This document shows positions 1-6,754 of a stretch of DNA of 8,547 nt, piece after piece. The first letter of the stretch is position 1. Each line of letters begins with the position of its first letter. The notes beneath the pieces are model-generated. The model did not search any database, was not told the DNA's origin, and saw nothing but the letters and a program-made list of their open reading frames with translations. The DNA comes from an uncultured Sutterella sp. (lineage in GTDB: Bacteria > Pseudomonadota > Gammaproteobacteria > Burkholderiales > Burkholderiaceae_F), in assembly GCA_934255515.1 (NCBI GenBank), contig CAKQON010000074.1, positions 1 through 8,547 of the forward strand. The letters are read 5' to 3'. A program made the position numbers and the translations under genes.

Positions 1-99
1 GTCGAGGTGAGGAACAGGGTGGCTCAGTACCGTTGGTCTACGGAGACGACGGCCAGAGACCAGATGTTCCTCGAGCTATTCTTCGACGAATCTGACTGA
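1..99 (+). CDS. C-terminal end of an unidentified protein (cut by window edge)
   Basis: Frame 1 is open from the first base to a TGA at 97-99 and gives 32 residues ending in FLELFFDESD. The pattern (charged, with a hydrophobic-aromatic stretch and an acidic tail) looks like a genuine protein C-terminus, and the codons are mostly GC-ending like the neighbouring genes. I cannot name the family from this much sequence; a transposase or an enzyme tail are both possible. A short AT-rich inverted repeat (88-93 with 104-109) followed by TTTT at about 114 could be a weak terminator. The alternative is that the open frame is chance, since 33 codons is short. Confidence 0.4.
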   Translation, partial: VEVRNRVAQYRWSTETTARDQMFLELFFDESD

Positions 100-481
100 G
101 TGTAGATTCCACGGTTTTCAGGTAAATAAAGATCCTGCATTTGAGCCCGATTTGCTTCTCTCCGTGCTGCAGTTCGTCATCGTCTCAAAAAGCCATTGAT
201 TTTTATGCTTTCAGGCTGTAAGCACTGAAGCGAGGAACCGCACTGGGAGGCCCCGGGCGAGGGCGCTTTTTGCAGGAATCTCCCGCGCAATTCCGCCTTT
301 AAAGCAATAGTCTGCACATCCAGCCGAAACCCTGATCTAGGTCAAAGCGCCCCCGGACATAATCCGAATTGACTAAGCAGATTCTTTATTCATCGCGCTC
401 ATAGAATCGAAAGAACCCCAAGCCGGACAAGGCCCGGCAGCGATTTTCTGTTTACCGATTCTTTTTCCGGAGACACTCAAC
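100..481. other. Intergenic region upstream of the uptake cluster
   Basis: No convincing gene in about 380 bases. The base composition is more AT-rich than the flanking genes, especially 100-220 and 355-480. It holds an FNR/Anr-like inverted repeat at 332-345, candidate -10 hexamers CATAAT (358-363) and TAGAAT (402-407), and a leader hairpin GCCGG/CCGGC (422-426 with 434-438). A TTGACT at 369-374 has no -10 box at proper spacing. I see no tRNA or clear riboswitch. Confidence 0.6.
332..345. promoter_or_regulatory. Putative FNR/Anr-type binding site
   Basis: CTGAT-CTAG-GTCAA is a near-palindrome differing from the FNR consensus TTGAT-N4-ATCAA by one base in each half. Its centre is at 338.5, about 143 bases before the first gene. 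The match is seen in the sequence; oxygen regulation of the cluster is inference. The best nearby -10 candidates put the site at roughly -31 (CATAAT) or -75 (TAGAAT), neither being the classical -41.5, so its mode of action is unclear. Confidence 0.35.
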
Positions 482-1447
482 ATGGCGCTTCAACTTCGTC
501 TCAAGGTTCGCGACTGGGATTTCTGGACGCCGCTTCTTCTGGGCGACGTCAAATCCGAGAAGCTCGACATTCAGACCACCCGCGTTTCCTCCCTCATCGA
601 CAACGTTGCCGAGGACCCGGAAGCGGATGCCGCCGAGATGAGTCTTTCGCGCTACAACCTGCGCATCGACCAGAATAAGGCCCAGGGCATCGTCGCCGTA
701 CCCTTCTTCATCATGCGGGGCTTTCGCACCCGCAACATCGTGACGACGAACGGGAGCCCCCTCGAGCGCATTGAAGACCTCGAGGGGAAGACCATCGGGC
801 TCTCGGGCTGGCAGGATTCCGGCAACACCTGGACCCGGGCGCTGCTGCGCCGCGCGGGCGTCAACTGCGACAAGATCAACTGGGTCCTCTCGCGCTGCAC
901 TGCCAAAGACAAGGTCGAGCCCGGCCGCGGCAAGGCCTTCTGGAACGGCGCCAACATCACGCACGAGGAAAACGAGGTTCCGCTCGTCGACATGCTCAAG
1001 AGCGGCCGCATCGACGCGATGTTCCAGGCCTTCATGCCGCAGGGCTACTGCGAAGGAAAGCTGGGGCTCCGCCCCGTCGTGCGCGACTTTAAGGCTCACG
1101 AAATCGCCTGCTTCAGAGAAACGGGCTACGTTCCGGGGATCCACATCCTCGCCCTCAAGGAATCCTTCGTGCGCGCCAATCCCTGGGCCGTGAAGGAGCT
1201 CTGCGAAACGCTCGACGCCTCGAGAAAGCTCTGGCGCGAAAAGCGCCGCCGCTACGCCGAAACGACGCCCTGGGTGCTTCAGGACCTGATCGACGAGGGC
1301 ACAAAGCTCTCCCCCGACTACGACGCCTGGGGGTTCGAGGCGAATGAAAAAATGGTCGACGACTTCTGCCGCGAGGCCTATGAGCAGCACTTGACCGAGC
1401 ACCTCAATACCGCAAGGAAGCTCTTTCCGGAGGACTTTGCAAAATGA
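482..1447 (+). CDS. 4,5-dihydroxyphthalate decarboxylase-like protein, periplasmic-binding-protein fold, no signal peptide
   Basis: A 321-residue protein that starts directly with a beta-strand (LQLRLKVRDWDFW) and has no hydrophobic signal segment, so it should stay in the cytoplasm. Several stretches follow the 4,5-dihydroxyphthalate decarboxylase (Pht5) family, a PBP-fold group: an R-G-F-R motif at 79-82; D-L-E-G-K-T-I-G at 99-106 followed by W117-T-R; an I-N-W-V strand at 132-135; G-R-I-D-A at 175-179; Y-V-P-G-I-H at 216-221, matching the family's F-P-I-M-H; N233-P-W; and a C-terminal D-A-W-G-F-E-A-N motif at 281-288 leading to L-F-P-E-D at 314-318. The ATG at 482 has GGAG at 469-472 with 9-base spacing. 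The gene leads a five-gene cluster and overlaps the next gene by 4 bases. The substrate is unknown; phthalate itself is not implied. It could be annotated as an ABC substrate-binding protein, but the lack of a leader and the separate exported binding protein downstream argue for an enzyme or cytosolic binder. Confidence 0.8.
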   Translation: MALQLRLKVRDWDFWTPLLLGDVKSEKLDIQTTRVSSLIDNVAEDPEADAAEMSLSRYNLRIDQNKAQGIVAVPFFIMRGFRTRNIVTTNGSPLERIEDLEGKTIGLSGWQDSGNTWTRALLRRAGVNCDKINWVLSRCTAKDKVEPGRGKAFWNGANITHEENEVPLVDMLKSGRIDAMFQAFMPQGYCEGKLGLRPVVRDFKAHEIACFRETGYVPGIHILALKESFVRANPWAVKELCETLDASRKLWREKRRRYAETTPWVLQDLIDEGTKLSPDYDAWGFEANEKMVDDFCREAYEQHLTEHLNTARKLFPEDFAK

Positions 1448-2268
1448 TTGAAGAAAAGAATTTCCGCGTGGCGCTCGGCCAGTTCTTTGTGAAGGAAACG
1501 AGTGAAGAGAATCAGGCGATCACGCGCGACTTCATTGATCGCGCCGAAAAGAAGGGCGCCGACCTCCTCGTCCTTCCCGAAGGCATCATCGCGAGAAAGC
1601 CGGGCGACAAGGACTGGCCGCGCCTTCACAGCGAACCGCTTGACGGCCCCTTCGTGACGGCGCTCCTTGCCGCTACCAAAGGCAAGCGCGTCACGGTCGT
1701 CTGCACCGTGCAGGCGAAGATTCCGGGCGAGGAACGCTACGCCAACGACCTTCTCGTCGTGAAGGACGGGGAACTGAAGCTCGTCTACCAGAAGCTTCAC
1801 CTCTACGACGCCTTCAGCGCGAAGGAAAGCGACAACGCCGTTCCGGGCGATGAAGTCCCCGCGCTCGTCGAGGTCGGTCCCTTCAAATGCGGCTTCATCA
1901 CATGCTACGACGCGCGCTTCCCTGAAATCACGCGCGCGCTTGCGCTCGCGGGCGCAAACCTCCTCGTGGTGTCGGCCGCCTGGGTGAAGGGACCGTTGAA
2001 GGAAATGCACTGGGATCTTTCGCTCAGAGCCCGGGCGCTTGAAAACACCTGCTTCGTCGCGGGCGTAAGCGAATGCGGACCGGTCAACATCGGCTCCTCG
2101 AAGCTCGTTGACCCCTTCGGCGTCGTCGTTGCCCAGTGCGGCACGACGGACGAGCTCCTCGTCGCCGACATCGATCCCGCCCGGGTTGAAAAGTGCAGGA
2201 AGGCGCTTCCCGTTCTTGAAAACCGCCGCTTTGCCGCACCCAGACTCCGCGAACCCGGCGAACTCTGA
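1444..2268 (+). CDS. Carbon-nitrogen hydrolase, YbeM/Nit-like amidase
   Basis: A 274-residue nitrilase-superfamily hydrolase. The Glu-Lys-Cys catalytic triad is visible: E46 in L-P-E-G, K117 in Q-K-L-H-L-Y-D, and C154 in T-C-Y-D-A-R-F-P-E. The K-L-H-L-Y-D-A-F-x-x-x-E-S segment (117-129), A-A-W-V-K-G-P-L-K-E (178-187), the E-C-G-x-x-N-I-G region (210-217) and the C-terminal L-P-V-L-x-N-R-R-F-A (255-264) closely resemble E. coli YbeM, a deaminated-glutathione amidase. These enzymes hydrolyse an amide to a carboxylate and ammonia in the cytosol. Length is normal for the family. The start ATG overlaps the previous stop (ATGA, 1444-1447), with GGAGGA at 1429-1434 inside the upstream gene, so translation is probably coupled. 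The setting in an uptake cluster suggests that it may act on an imported amide rather than only in glutathione metabolite repair; this is inference. Confidence 0.9.
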   Translation: MIEEKNFRVALGQFFVKETSEENQAITRDFIDRAEKKGADLLVLPEGIIARKPGDKDWPRLHSEPLDGPFVTALLAATKGKRVTVVCTVQAKIPGEERYANDLLVVKDGELKLVYQKLHLYDAFSAKESDNAVPGDEVPALVEVGPFKCGFITCYDARFPEITRALALAGANLLVVSAAWVKGPLKEMHWDLSLRARALENTCFVAGVSECGPVNIGSSKLVDPFGVVVAQCGTTDELLVADIDPARVEKCRKALPVLENRRFAAPRLREPGEL

Positions 2269-2295
2269 CGCAACCGAACCCCTTAAGGAATAATC

Positions 2296-3183
2296 ATGAA
2301 GCACACTTTCACTGCCGCGGCCGCTGCCGCCGCTCTTCTCTTCGGCGCGGATTCCGCGTTCGCCGCCGACATTCCCGTTCAGAAGCTTGATCCCGCGCTC
2401 AACGCTCAGCTCCCGCAGGCCATTAAGGATGCAGGCGTCATCCGTAACTGCGTGATCGGAAGCTTCTCGCCCTACACGATCACGCGCACCGACAAGACGA
2501 TTGAAGGCGCCGCGATGGACCTCACCAAGGCCTTGGGCGAAGTGCTCGGCGTCAAAATTGAAACGACGAAGATCGCCGGCCATTCCGCCACGATGCTCGG
2601 CCTCAAGTCCGGGCGCTACGACGTCTCGCTTGAACCCGTGGGCGACTATCCCGACCGCGAGGTCAATTACGACTTCGTCGACTACGTGCAGGAATTCGTG
2701 GTCTTTGCCGTCAAGAAGGGGAATCCCCACAACATCAAAAGCATTGCCGACACCTGCGGCCTTCGCGTTTCCGTGATGGCGGCGGGAAGCGCCGAGCGCG
2801 TCATCAAGAAGCAGTCGGAAGTCTGCGTCAAGGAAGGAAAGAAGCCCGTCACGGTGCTCTCCTTTGAGGGGCAGGCCGCGCCCACGATGGCGCTCTCCTC
2901 GGGCCGCGCCGACGCCTTCTTCTCGAGCCAGGCGCCGCTCACCTACTTCGTGAGCCAGTCGGGCGGAAAGCTTGAGCTTGCCGCCGTGGGCGAAAAGAAC
3001 GGCTTCAGCGACATCTTCCAGGGTGCGGTGCTCCCGAAGGGAAGCGCGCTCACGCCCGTCATTCTTGAAGGCATGAAGGTGCTCTTTAAGAACGGCACCT
3101 ATCAGGCGGTCCTCGACAAGTGGAACCTCACCTACAACAGGCTTGAGGCCCCCGGCATCAACCTCGCTACCCAGAAGAAGTAA
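2296..3183 (+). CDS. ABC transporter solute-binding protein, family 3 (polar amino-acid type)
   Basis: A 295-residue exported protein. Residues 1-23 are a signal peptide: K2-H3, an alanine/leucine-rich core, then A-F-A with cleavage likely after A23. The mature part has the family-3 two-lobe pattern: G71-A-A-M-D-L (lobe 1), a G-L-K-S-G-R-Y-D-V strand (102-110), Y-P-D-R-E-V-N-Y-D-F (118-127), the crossover near 135-148, and G203-R-A-D-A in lobe 2. R121 sits where family members hold the ligand alpha-carboxylate. At the site of the usual Asp for the alpha-amino group (D161 of HisJ) I align Ser211, so the ligand may lack a free alpha-amine. AAGGA at 2285-2289 precedes the ATG. The gene lies 27 bases after the amidase and 102 bases before its permease, separated by a strong hairpin that may raise its transcript level over the permease. 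Confidence 0.9.
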   Translation: MKHTFTAAAAAAALLFGADSAFAADIPVQKLDPALNAQLPQAIKDAGVIRNCVIGSFSPYTITRTDKTIEGAAMDLTKALGEVLGVKIETTKIAGHSATMLGLKSGRYDVSLEPVGDYPDREVNYDFVDYVQEFVVFAVKKGNPHNIKSIADTCGLRVSVMAAGSAERVIKKQSEVCVKEGKKPVTVLSFEGQAAPTMALSSGRADAFFSSQAPLTYFVSQSGGKLELAAVGEKNGFSDIFQGAVLPKGSALTPVILEGMKVLFKNGTYQAVLDKWNLTYNRLEAPGINLATQKK

Positions 3184-3198
3184 TTTCCGCACGCTTCT

Positions 3199-3238
3199 CG
3201 CCCGGACGGAGTGCATTCCCCTGGCTCCCGTCCGGGCG
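3199..3238 (+). promoter_or_regulatory. Intercistronic hairpin after the binding-protein gene
   Basis: An 11-bp perfect GC-rich stem (3199-3209 with 3228-3238) and an 18-base loop, starting 16 bases after the binding-protein stop. No T-run follows directly; the nearest is TTTT at 3249. It fits an mRNA-stabilising or partial-termination hairpin, common after binding-protein genes in ABC operons, rather than a full terminator. Its stem sequence recurs at 5073-5124. Confidence 0.6.
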
Positions 3239-3285
3239 GCATCATGCATTTTCCCTTTGAATAGAACAAATCAGAGCCTCCCCAC

Positions 3286-4203
3286 ATGACGACCACCAGC
3301 ACTACGGGCGCGGCAGAGAAGCCGCGGAAATGGACATCCGAAGAGCTTGCCAGAACGGCAATCGACGTGAGCACCGCCGTTCCCCGCCGTCATCCCGTGC
3401 GGCTCGCAGTTACCCTCCTCATCGCGCTTCTCCTCGTCGCTGCGGTGGCCGTCTGCGCGGTCAACCCCAACTTCGGCTGGCAGACCGTGGGCGAATACCT
3501 CTTTGCGCCGAGCGTCCTCACGGGCATCAAGATGACGCTCTCCCTCACGGTGGTCTCGATGATCCTCGGCACCGTGCTCGGACTCCTCTGCGCGATGTTC
3601 AAGATGAGCAATATGCGCTTCTTCGCGTGGCTCGCGGACCTCTACCTTTGGTTCTTCCGCTCGACCCCGCTCCTCGTGCAGCTCCTCTTCTGGTACAACT
3701 TCGCGGCGCTCTTTCCCACGCTCGGAATCCCGGGCGTATGGACGGTCGCGACGAACGACGTGATCACGCCGCTCACCGCCGCGATCGTGGGGCTCTCGCT
3801 CAATGAAGGCGCCTACATGGGCGAAATCATCCGCGCGGGCCTCCAGTCCGTGGATCCGGCGCAGAAGGAAACCGCGGAAGCCTTCGGCATGAGCAAGCGC
3901 CAGATTCTCTTTCGCGTGCTCCTTCCCCAGGCCATGCGCTCCATCATCCCGCCGACCGGGAACCAGGTCATTTCGATGGTGAAGGCGACGGCCATGGTTT
4001 CCGTGATCGCCATGGACGACCTCCTTTATTCCGTCCAGACGATATACAACGAAAACTTCCAGATCATCCCGCTCCTTCTCGTCGCCGTCATCTGGTACCT
4101 CGTCATCACCTCGGTGCTTACCGTCCTTCAGGCAAAGATCGAGCGCTACTACGGCAGAAGCGAACGCAATTCGGGCTACGTGCCTGAAGCGCCCCAGGCC
4201 TGA
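3286..4203 (+). CDS. Amino-acid ABC transporter permease, HisM/GlnP type
   Basis: A 305-residue inner-membrane permease. About 38 polar cytoplasmic residues precede the first membrane helix (about 39-58). Further membrane segments lie near 78-105 and 115-141 (containing F-R-S-T-P-L-L-V-Q-L, 124-133), 160-175, about 228-250 and 258-282. The cytoplasmic EAA loop that docks the ATPase is clear at about 196-217 (E-A-F-G-M-S ... L-L-P-Q-A). F-R-S-T-P and E-A-x-G-M are hallmarks of polar amino-acid permeases. Only one permease gene is present, so a homodimer is expected. The start at 3286 has no good Shine-Dalgarno (preceding bases are CAGAGCCTCCCCAC), and no better ATG lies nearby, so initiation may be weak or the true start may lie within the first 40 codons. 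It is separated from the ATPase gene by 32 bases. Confidence 0.9.
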   Translation: MTTTSTTGAAEKPRKWTSEELARTAIDVSTAVPRRHPVRLAVTLLIALLLVAAVAVCAVNPNFGWQTVGEYLFAPSVLTGIKMTLSLTVVSMILGTVLGLLCAMFKMSNMRFFAWLADLYLWFFRSTPLLVQLLFWYNFAALFPTLGIPGVWTVATNDVITPLTAAIVGLSLNEGAYMGEIIRAGLQSVDPAQKETAEAFGMSKRQILFRVLLPQAMRSIIPPTGNQVISMVKATAMVSVIAMDDLLYSVQTIYNENFQIIPLLLVAVIWYLVITSVLTVLQAKIERYYGRSERNSGYVPEAPQA

Positions 4204-4235
4204 GGCATCGTTAGGAATCACCGGAGAAGAAAAAC

Positions 4236-5054
4236 ATGGCAGCAGATCAGATCCTTGACGAAGCGACGGAAGTGCATCCCATCAAGACGGGCCCGGCGAT
4301 CGTCGTCCGCGCAAGCAACGTTAAGAAGTCCTTTGGCCGGAACGAAGTTCTGAAGGGCATCAACCTTGAAGTCCACCGCGGCAAGGTGGTCGTCATTCTC
4401 GGGCCTTCGGGCTCGGGAAAGTCGACGCTCCTCAGAACCATCAATCACCTTGAATCCATCGATTCGGGCTCGATTCAGGTTGACGGCGTTCAGATCGGCT
4501 ACGTCGAGAAGAACGGGCGCCTCGAGGAAGCGCCCTACCCGGTTCTCGCGCAGCAGCGCCGCCGGATCGGCATGGTCTTTCAGAGTTTCAACCTCTTCCC
4601 CCACATGACGGTCCTTGAAAACGTCATGGAAGCCCCCGTGCACGTGCACGGCGAAGACCCGGAAATTGTGAGAAAGCGCGCCTTGAAGCTCCTGAAGCGC
4701 GTGGGACTTCTCGAAAAGGCCGGTGAATATCCCCGCCGTCTCTCAGGCGGCCAGCAGCAGCGCGTCGCCATTGCCCGCGCGCTCTGCATTCAGCCCGACC
4801 TGCTGCTTTTTGACGAACCCACGTCCGCGCTCGACCCGGAGCTCGTGGGCGAAGTCCTCAACACCATCCGCGACCTCGCAAAGGAAGGCTTCACCATGGT
4901 CGTCGTCACGCACGAAATTCCCTTCTCGCGCGAAGTGGCCGACTGGGTGGTCTTCATGGCGGACGGCCGCGTCGTTGAGGAAGGAAAGCCCCGCGACGTC
5001 CTCGTCAATCCGCAGCAGCCGCGCACGCGCGAGTTCCTGAAGCGCTACATCTGA
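4236..5054 (+). CDS. Amino-acid ABC transporter ATP-binding protein, GlnQ family
   Basis: A 272-residue ATPase with all core motifs in order: Walker A G-P-S-G-S-G-K-S (56-63), Q-loop Q116 in M-V-F-Q-S-F-N-L-F-P-H, signature L-S-G-G-Q (169-173), Walker B L-L-L-F-D-E (189-194), D-loop S-A-L-D (197-200) and switch H226. M-V-F-Q-x-F-N-L-F-P-H-M-T is typical of polar amino-acid importers. Two departures from a plain GlnQ are visible: an N-terminal extension of about 22 residues, and an insertion of about 15 residues (roughly 88-105) between the first strands and the Q-loop, a feature known in a subgroup of these ATPases. GGAG at 4223-4226 is 9 bases before the ATG. It is the last gene of the cluster and is followed by a terminator-like hairpin at 5093-5136. 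Confidence 0.95.
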   Translation: MAADQILDEATEVHPIKTGPAIVVRASNVKKSFGRNEVLKGINLEVHRGKVVVILGPSGSGKSTLLRTINHLESIDSGSIQVDGVQIGYVEKNGRLEEAPYPVLAQQRRRIGMVFQSFNLFPHMTVLENVMEAPVHVHGEDPEIVRKRALKLLKRVGLLEKAGEYPRRLSGGQQQRVAIARALCIQPDLLLFDEPTSALDPELVGEVLNTIRDLAKEGFTMVVVTHEIPFSREVADWVVFMADGRVVEEGKPRDVLVNPQQPRTREFLKRYI

Positions 5055-5062
5055 AAGGTTCT

Positions 5063-5136
5063 GAGCCGGCTCTCCGTCCGGCGCCCGATCTGAGAACAAC
5101 TCCGCCAGCAGCAGCCCGGACGGAGCTGTTCTTTTG
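5063..5136 (+). terminator. Terminator-like structure after the ATPase gene, with a competing stem
   Basis: The main hairpin pairs 5093-5104 with 5121-5132 (12 bp with one A-C mismatch, 16-base loop) and is followed by TTTTG. An alternative 9-bp perfect pairing, 5073-5081 with 5116-5124, uses part of the same right arm, so the two stems exclude each other. A 10-base perfect palindrome lies at 5063-5072. Termination here is likely; a switch between stems is only a possibility. Confidence 0.5.
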
Positions 5137-5242
5137 AGGGACTTCACTCCGCAAGCCCCATTCGGGAAGCCTTCGGTACGCGAAGAAGCGCGACAACGGT
5201 CGGCCTAATGCCCGATGCGGCGGGGGGCGACCCACGGTTAAC

Positions 5243-6640
5243 ATGAGGTCGACAGTACGGAGTCCCTGGCTCTCAACAAGATTTCTGCAGTTTTTTTTCA
5301 TGACGCTTCTATCTCTCCTCATCGTCAGCTACCTCGCGCTCCTTCTCTGGTTCGGAATCCGGGGAAATACAAAGGACCGCACGCTCTCGGGCCTTCTCAC
5401 GACGGGCGGCACCACGAGCGCGGCCCTCTGCGCGCTTTCGCTTGTGAGCACCATAATCGGGGGCTCGGCCACGCTCGGCATCGGCGGGCTCGCCCAGAAA
5501 ATCGGGCCCGCCGCCTTCTGGTGGCTCGGGGTCGGGACGATCGGACTCTTTCTTCACGGGCTTTTCGTCGCGCCCGTCATCCGCCGCACCAAAGCCATGA
5601 CGCTCCCGCATCTCCTCGGGAGCCTGGCGGGCGAAAACGCCGAACGCTGGGCGGGCTTCATCATCGCCGTCTCCTGGGCGGCCGTGACGGCCGCGCAGTT
5701 CACGGCGCTCCATTCGCTTCTGCTCTCAATTGTGGGCGGCATGAAGGCGGAAATCCTCTACGCCGCGCTCGCGGGCGGAATCATCCTTCACACGGCTGCG
5801 GGCGGTCAGCGGGGCGTCATCCGCACGGACGCCCTTCAGGCGATTCTCCTTCTCGTCGGCTTCCTGCTTGCAGGGGCCTGGTGCCTCTTCGACCGCCCCG
5901 GGGCCGTGGCCGCCCTTCCGAAGGTTCCCTTTACCGACGCCTTCGGCTTCACGGACTGGCTCAAGATGATGATTCTTGTCGGCATCACCTTCGTGATCGG
6001 CCCGGATATGTTCTCGCGCACCTTTGCCGCGAAGGATGCCCGGTCCGCGAGAGCCGCCGCCTTTGCCGCAGCCCCCGTCCTCGCACTCTTCGGCGTCATC
6101 GTGACGATGCTCGCGCTCCTCAACATCGACGCCAAAGCGCCCATCACGGACTGGCTTTCGCCCGAGTCACCCCTTCCGCTGCTTCTTCAGATCATGCTGG
6201 CCCTCGGGCTTGTGAGCGCGCTCTCGGGCTCGGCCGACACGCTCCTTCTTTCCGCAGCGGGCATTCTTGAAAAGGACGTCTGCGGGCGCGAGCGCGCCGG
6301 CGCCGTCCGTCTCTGGGCGGTGCTTCTCGGAACGCTCGCGCTCGCGAGCGCCTGGTTCTCCGGAAACATCATCGGGCTGCTCTTGAACGCCTATTCGCTC
6401 TTCGTGCCGGGCGTCGCCGCGCCGCTCCTCTTCCTCGTGGCCGGGCGCCTCAGAAGCGCGGATCCGAAGGTCTGGCTCTCGGGCGCCGTCGCGGGCGGCA
6501 TTCTGGGGCTTGTCGGCAACCTCACGGGTGAAAATGCCTGGACCTTCGCCGGGATCGCAGTGTCTTCAGCAGGGTCGCTCCTTTCCGTTCGCCTCGCAGG
6601 CATGAAGTCCTCTGCGGCCGGCGCTTCAACCGGCGCCTGA
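5243..6640 (+). CDS. Sodium:solute symporter family (SSS) transporter
   Basis: A 465-residue, very hydrophobic protein with many membrane helices. SSS hallmarks are visible: G73-G-S-A-T-L-G-I-G-G in the second helix, the signature G187-G-Q-R-G-V-I-R-T-D-A-L-Q (187-199), P254-D-M-F-S-R-T followed by A-A-K-D (253-265), and a helix S325-A-L-S-G-S-A-D-T-L-L-L (325-336) matching the S-T-A-D-S-x-L segment that supplies Na2-site hydroxyls. Here the usual Ser-Thr pair appears as Gly329-Ser330. The substrate cannot be read from the sequence. The start is uncertain: ATG 5243 adds 19 atypical residues, while ATG 5300 (M20) starts right at the first membrane helix as in most family members; neither has a clear Shine-Dalgarno. 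It lies 188 bases after the ABC cluster behind a hairpin, so it probably has its own promoter, and ends at the shared terminator at 6661. Confidence 0.85.
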   Translation: MRSTVRSPWLSTRFLQFFFMTLLSLLIVSYLALLLWFGIRGNTKDRTLSGLLTTGGTTSAALCALSLVSTIIGGSATLGIGGLAQKIGPAAFWWLGVGTIGLFLHGLFVAPVIRRTKAMTLPHLLGSLAGENAERWAGFIIAVSWAAVTAAQFTALHSLLLSIVGGMKAEILYAALAGGIILHTAAGGQRGVIRTDALQAILLLVGFLLAGAWCLFDRPGAVAALPKVPFTDAFGFTDWLKMMILVGITFVIGPDMFSRTFAAKDARSARAAAFAAAPVLALFGVIVTMLALLNIDAKAPITDWLSPESPLPLLLQIMLALGLVSALSGSADTLLLSAAGILEKDVCGRERAGAVRLWAVLLGTLALASAWFSGNIIGLLLNAYSLFVPGVAAPLLFLVAGRLRSADPKVWLSGAVAGGILGLVGNLTGENAWTFAGIAVSSAGSLLSVRLAGMKSSAAGASTGA

Positions 6641-6660
6641 ACTTCTCCAAACCATCACGC

Positions 6661-6706
6661 AAAAAAACAAGGCGGCAGGAAGATCAGACTTCCGGCCGCC
6701 TTTCTT
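6661..6706. terminator. Bidirectional rho-independent terminator
   Basis: The stem pairs 6671-6682 with 6689-6700 (12 bp with one mismatch) around a 6-base loop. A T-rich tract follows on the plus strand (6701-6709) and an A-run precedes it (6659-6667), which becomes a T-run on the minus strand. It therefore ends the symporter gene from the left and the minus-strand repeat-protein gene from the right. Confidence 0.9.
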
Positions 6707-6754
6707 TTTCCTGAGAGCGGGATGCAATTCCCGCCCTCAGAGAGGCATCCGCAA

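Noticed and set aside
369..407. Sigma-70 promoter TTGACT (369-374) with TAGAAT (402-407)
   Set aside because: The spacing is 27 bases, far from the usual 16-18, so they cannot form one promoter.
1378..3249. Minus-strand open frame of 623 codons
   Set aside because: It lies antisense to the amidase and binding-protein genes, whose catalytic motifs, signal peptide and ribosome-binding sites are clear. High GC with GC-rich third positions makes long antisense frames common. Its translation is rich in Arg, Gly, His and Asp without domains.
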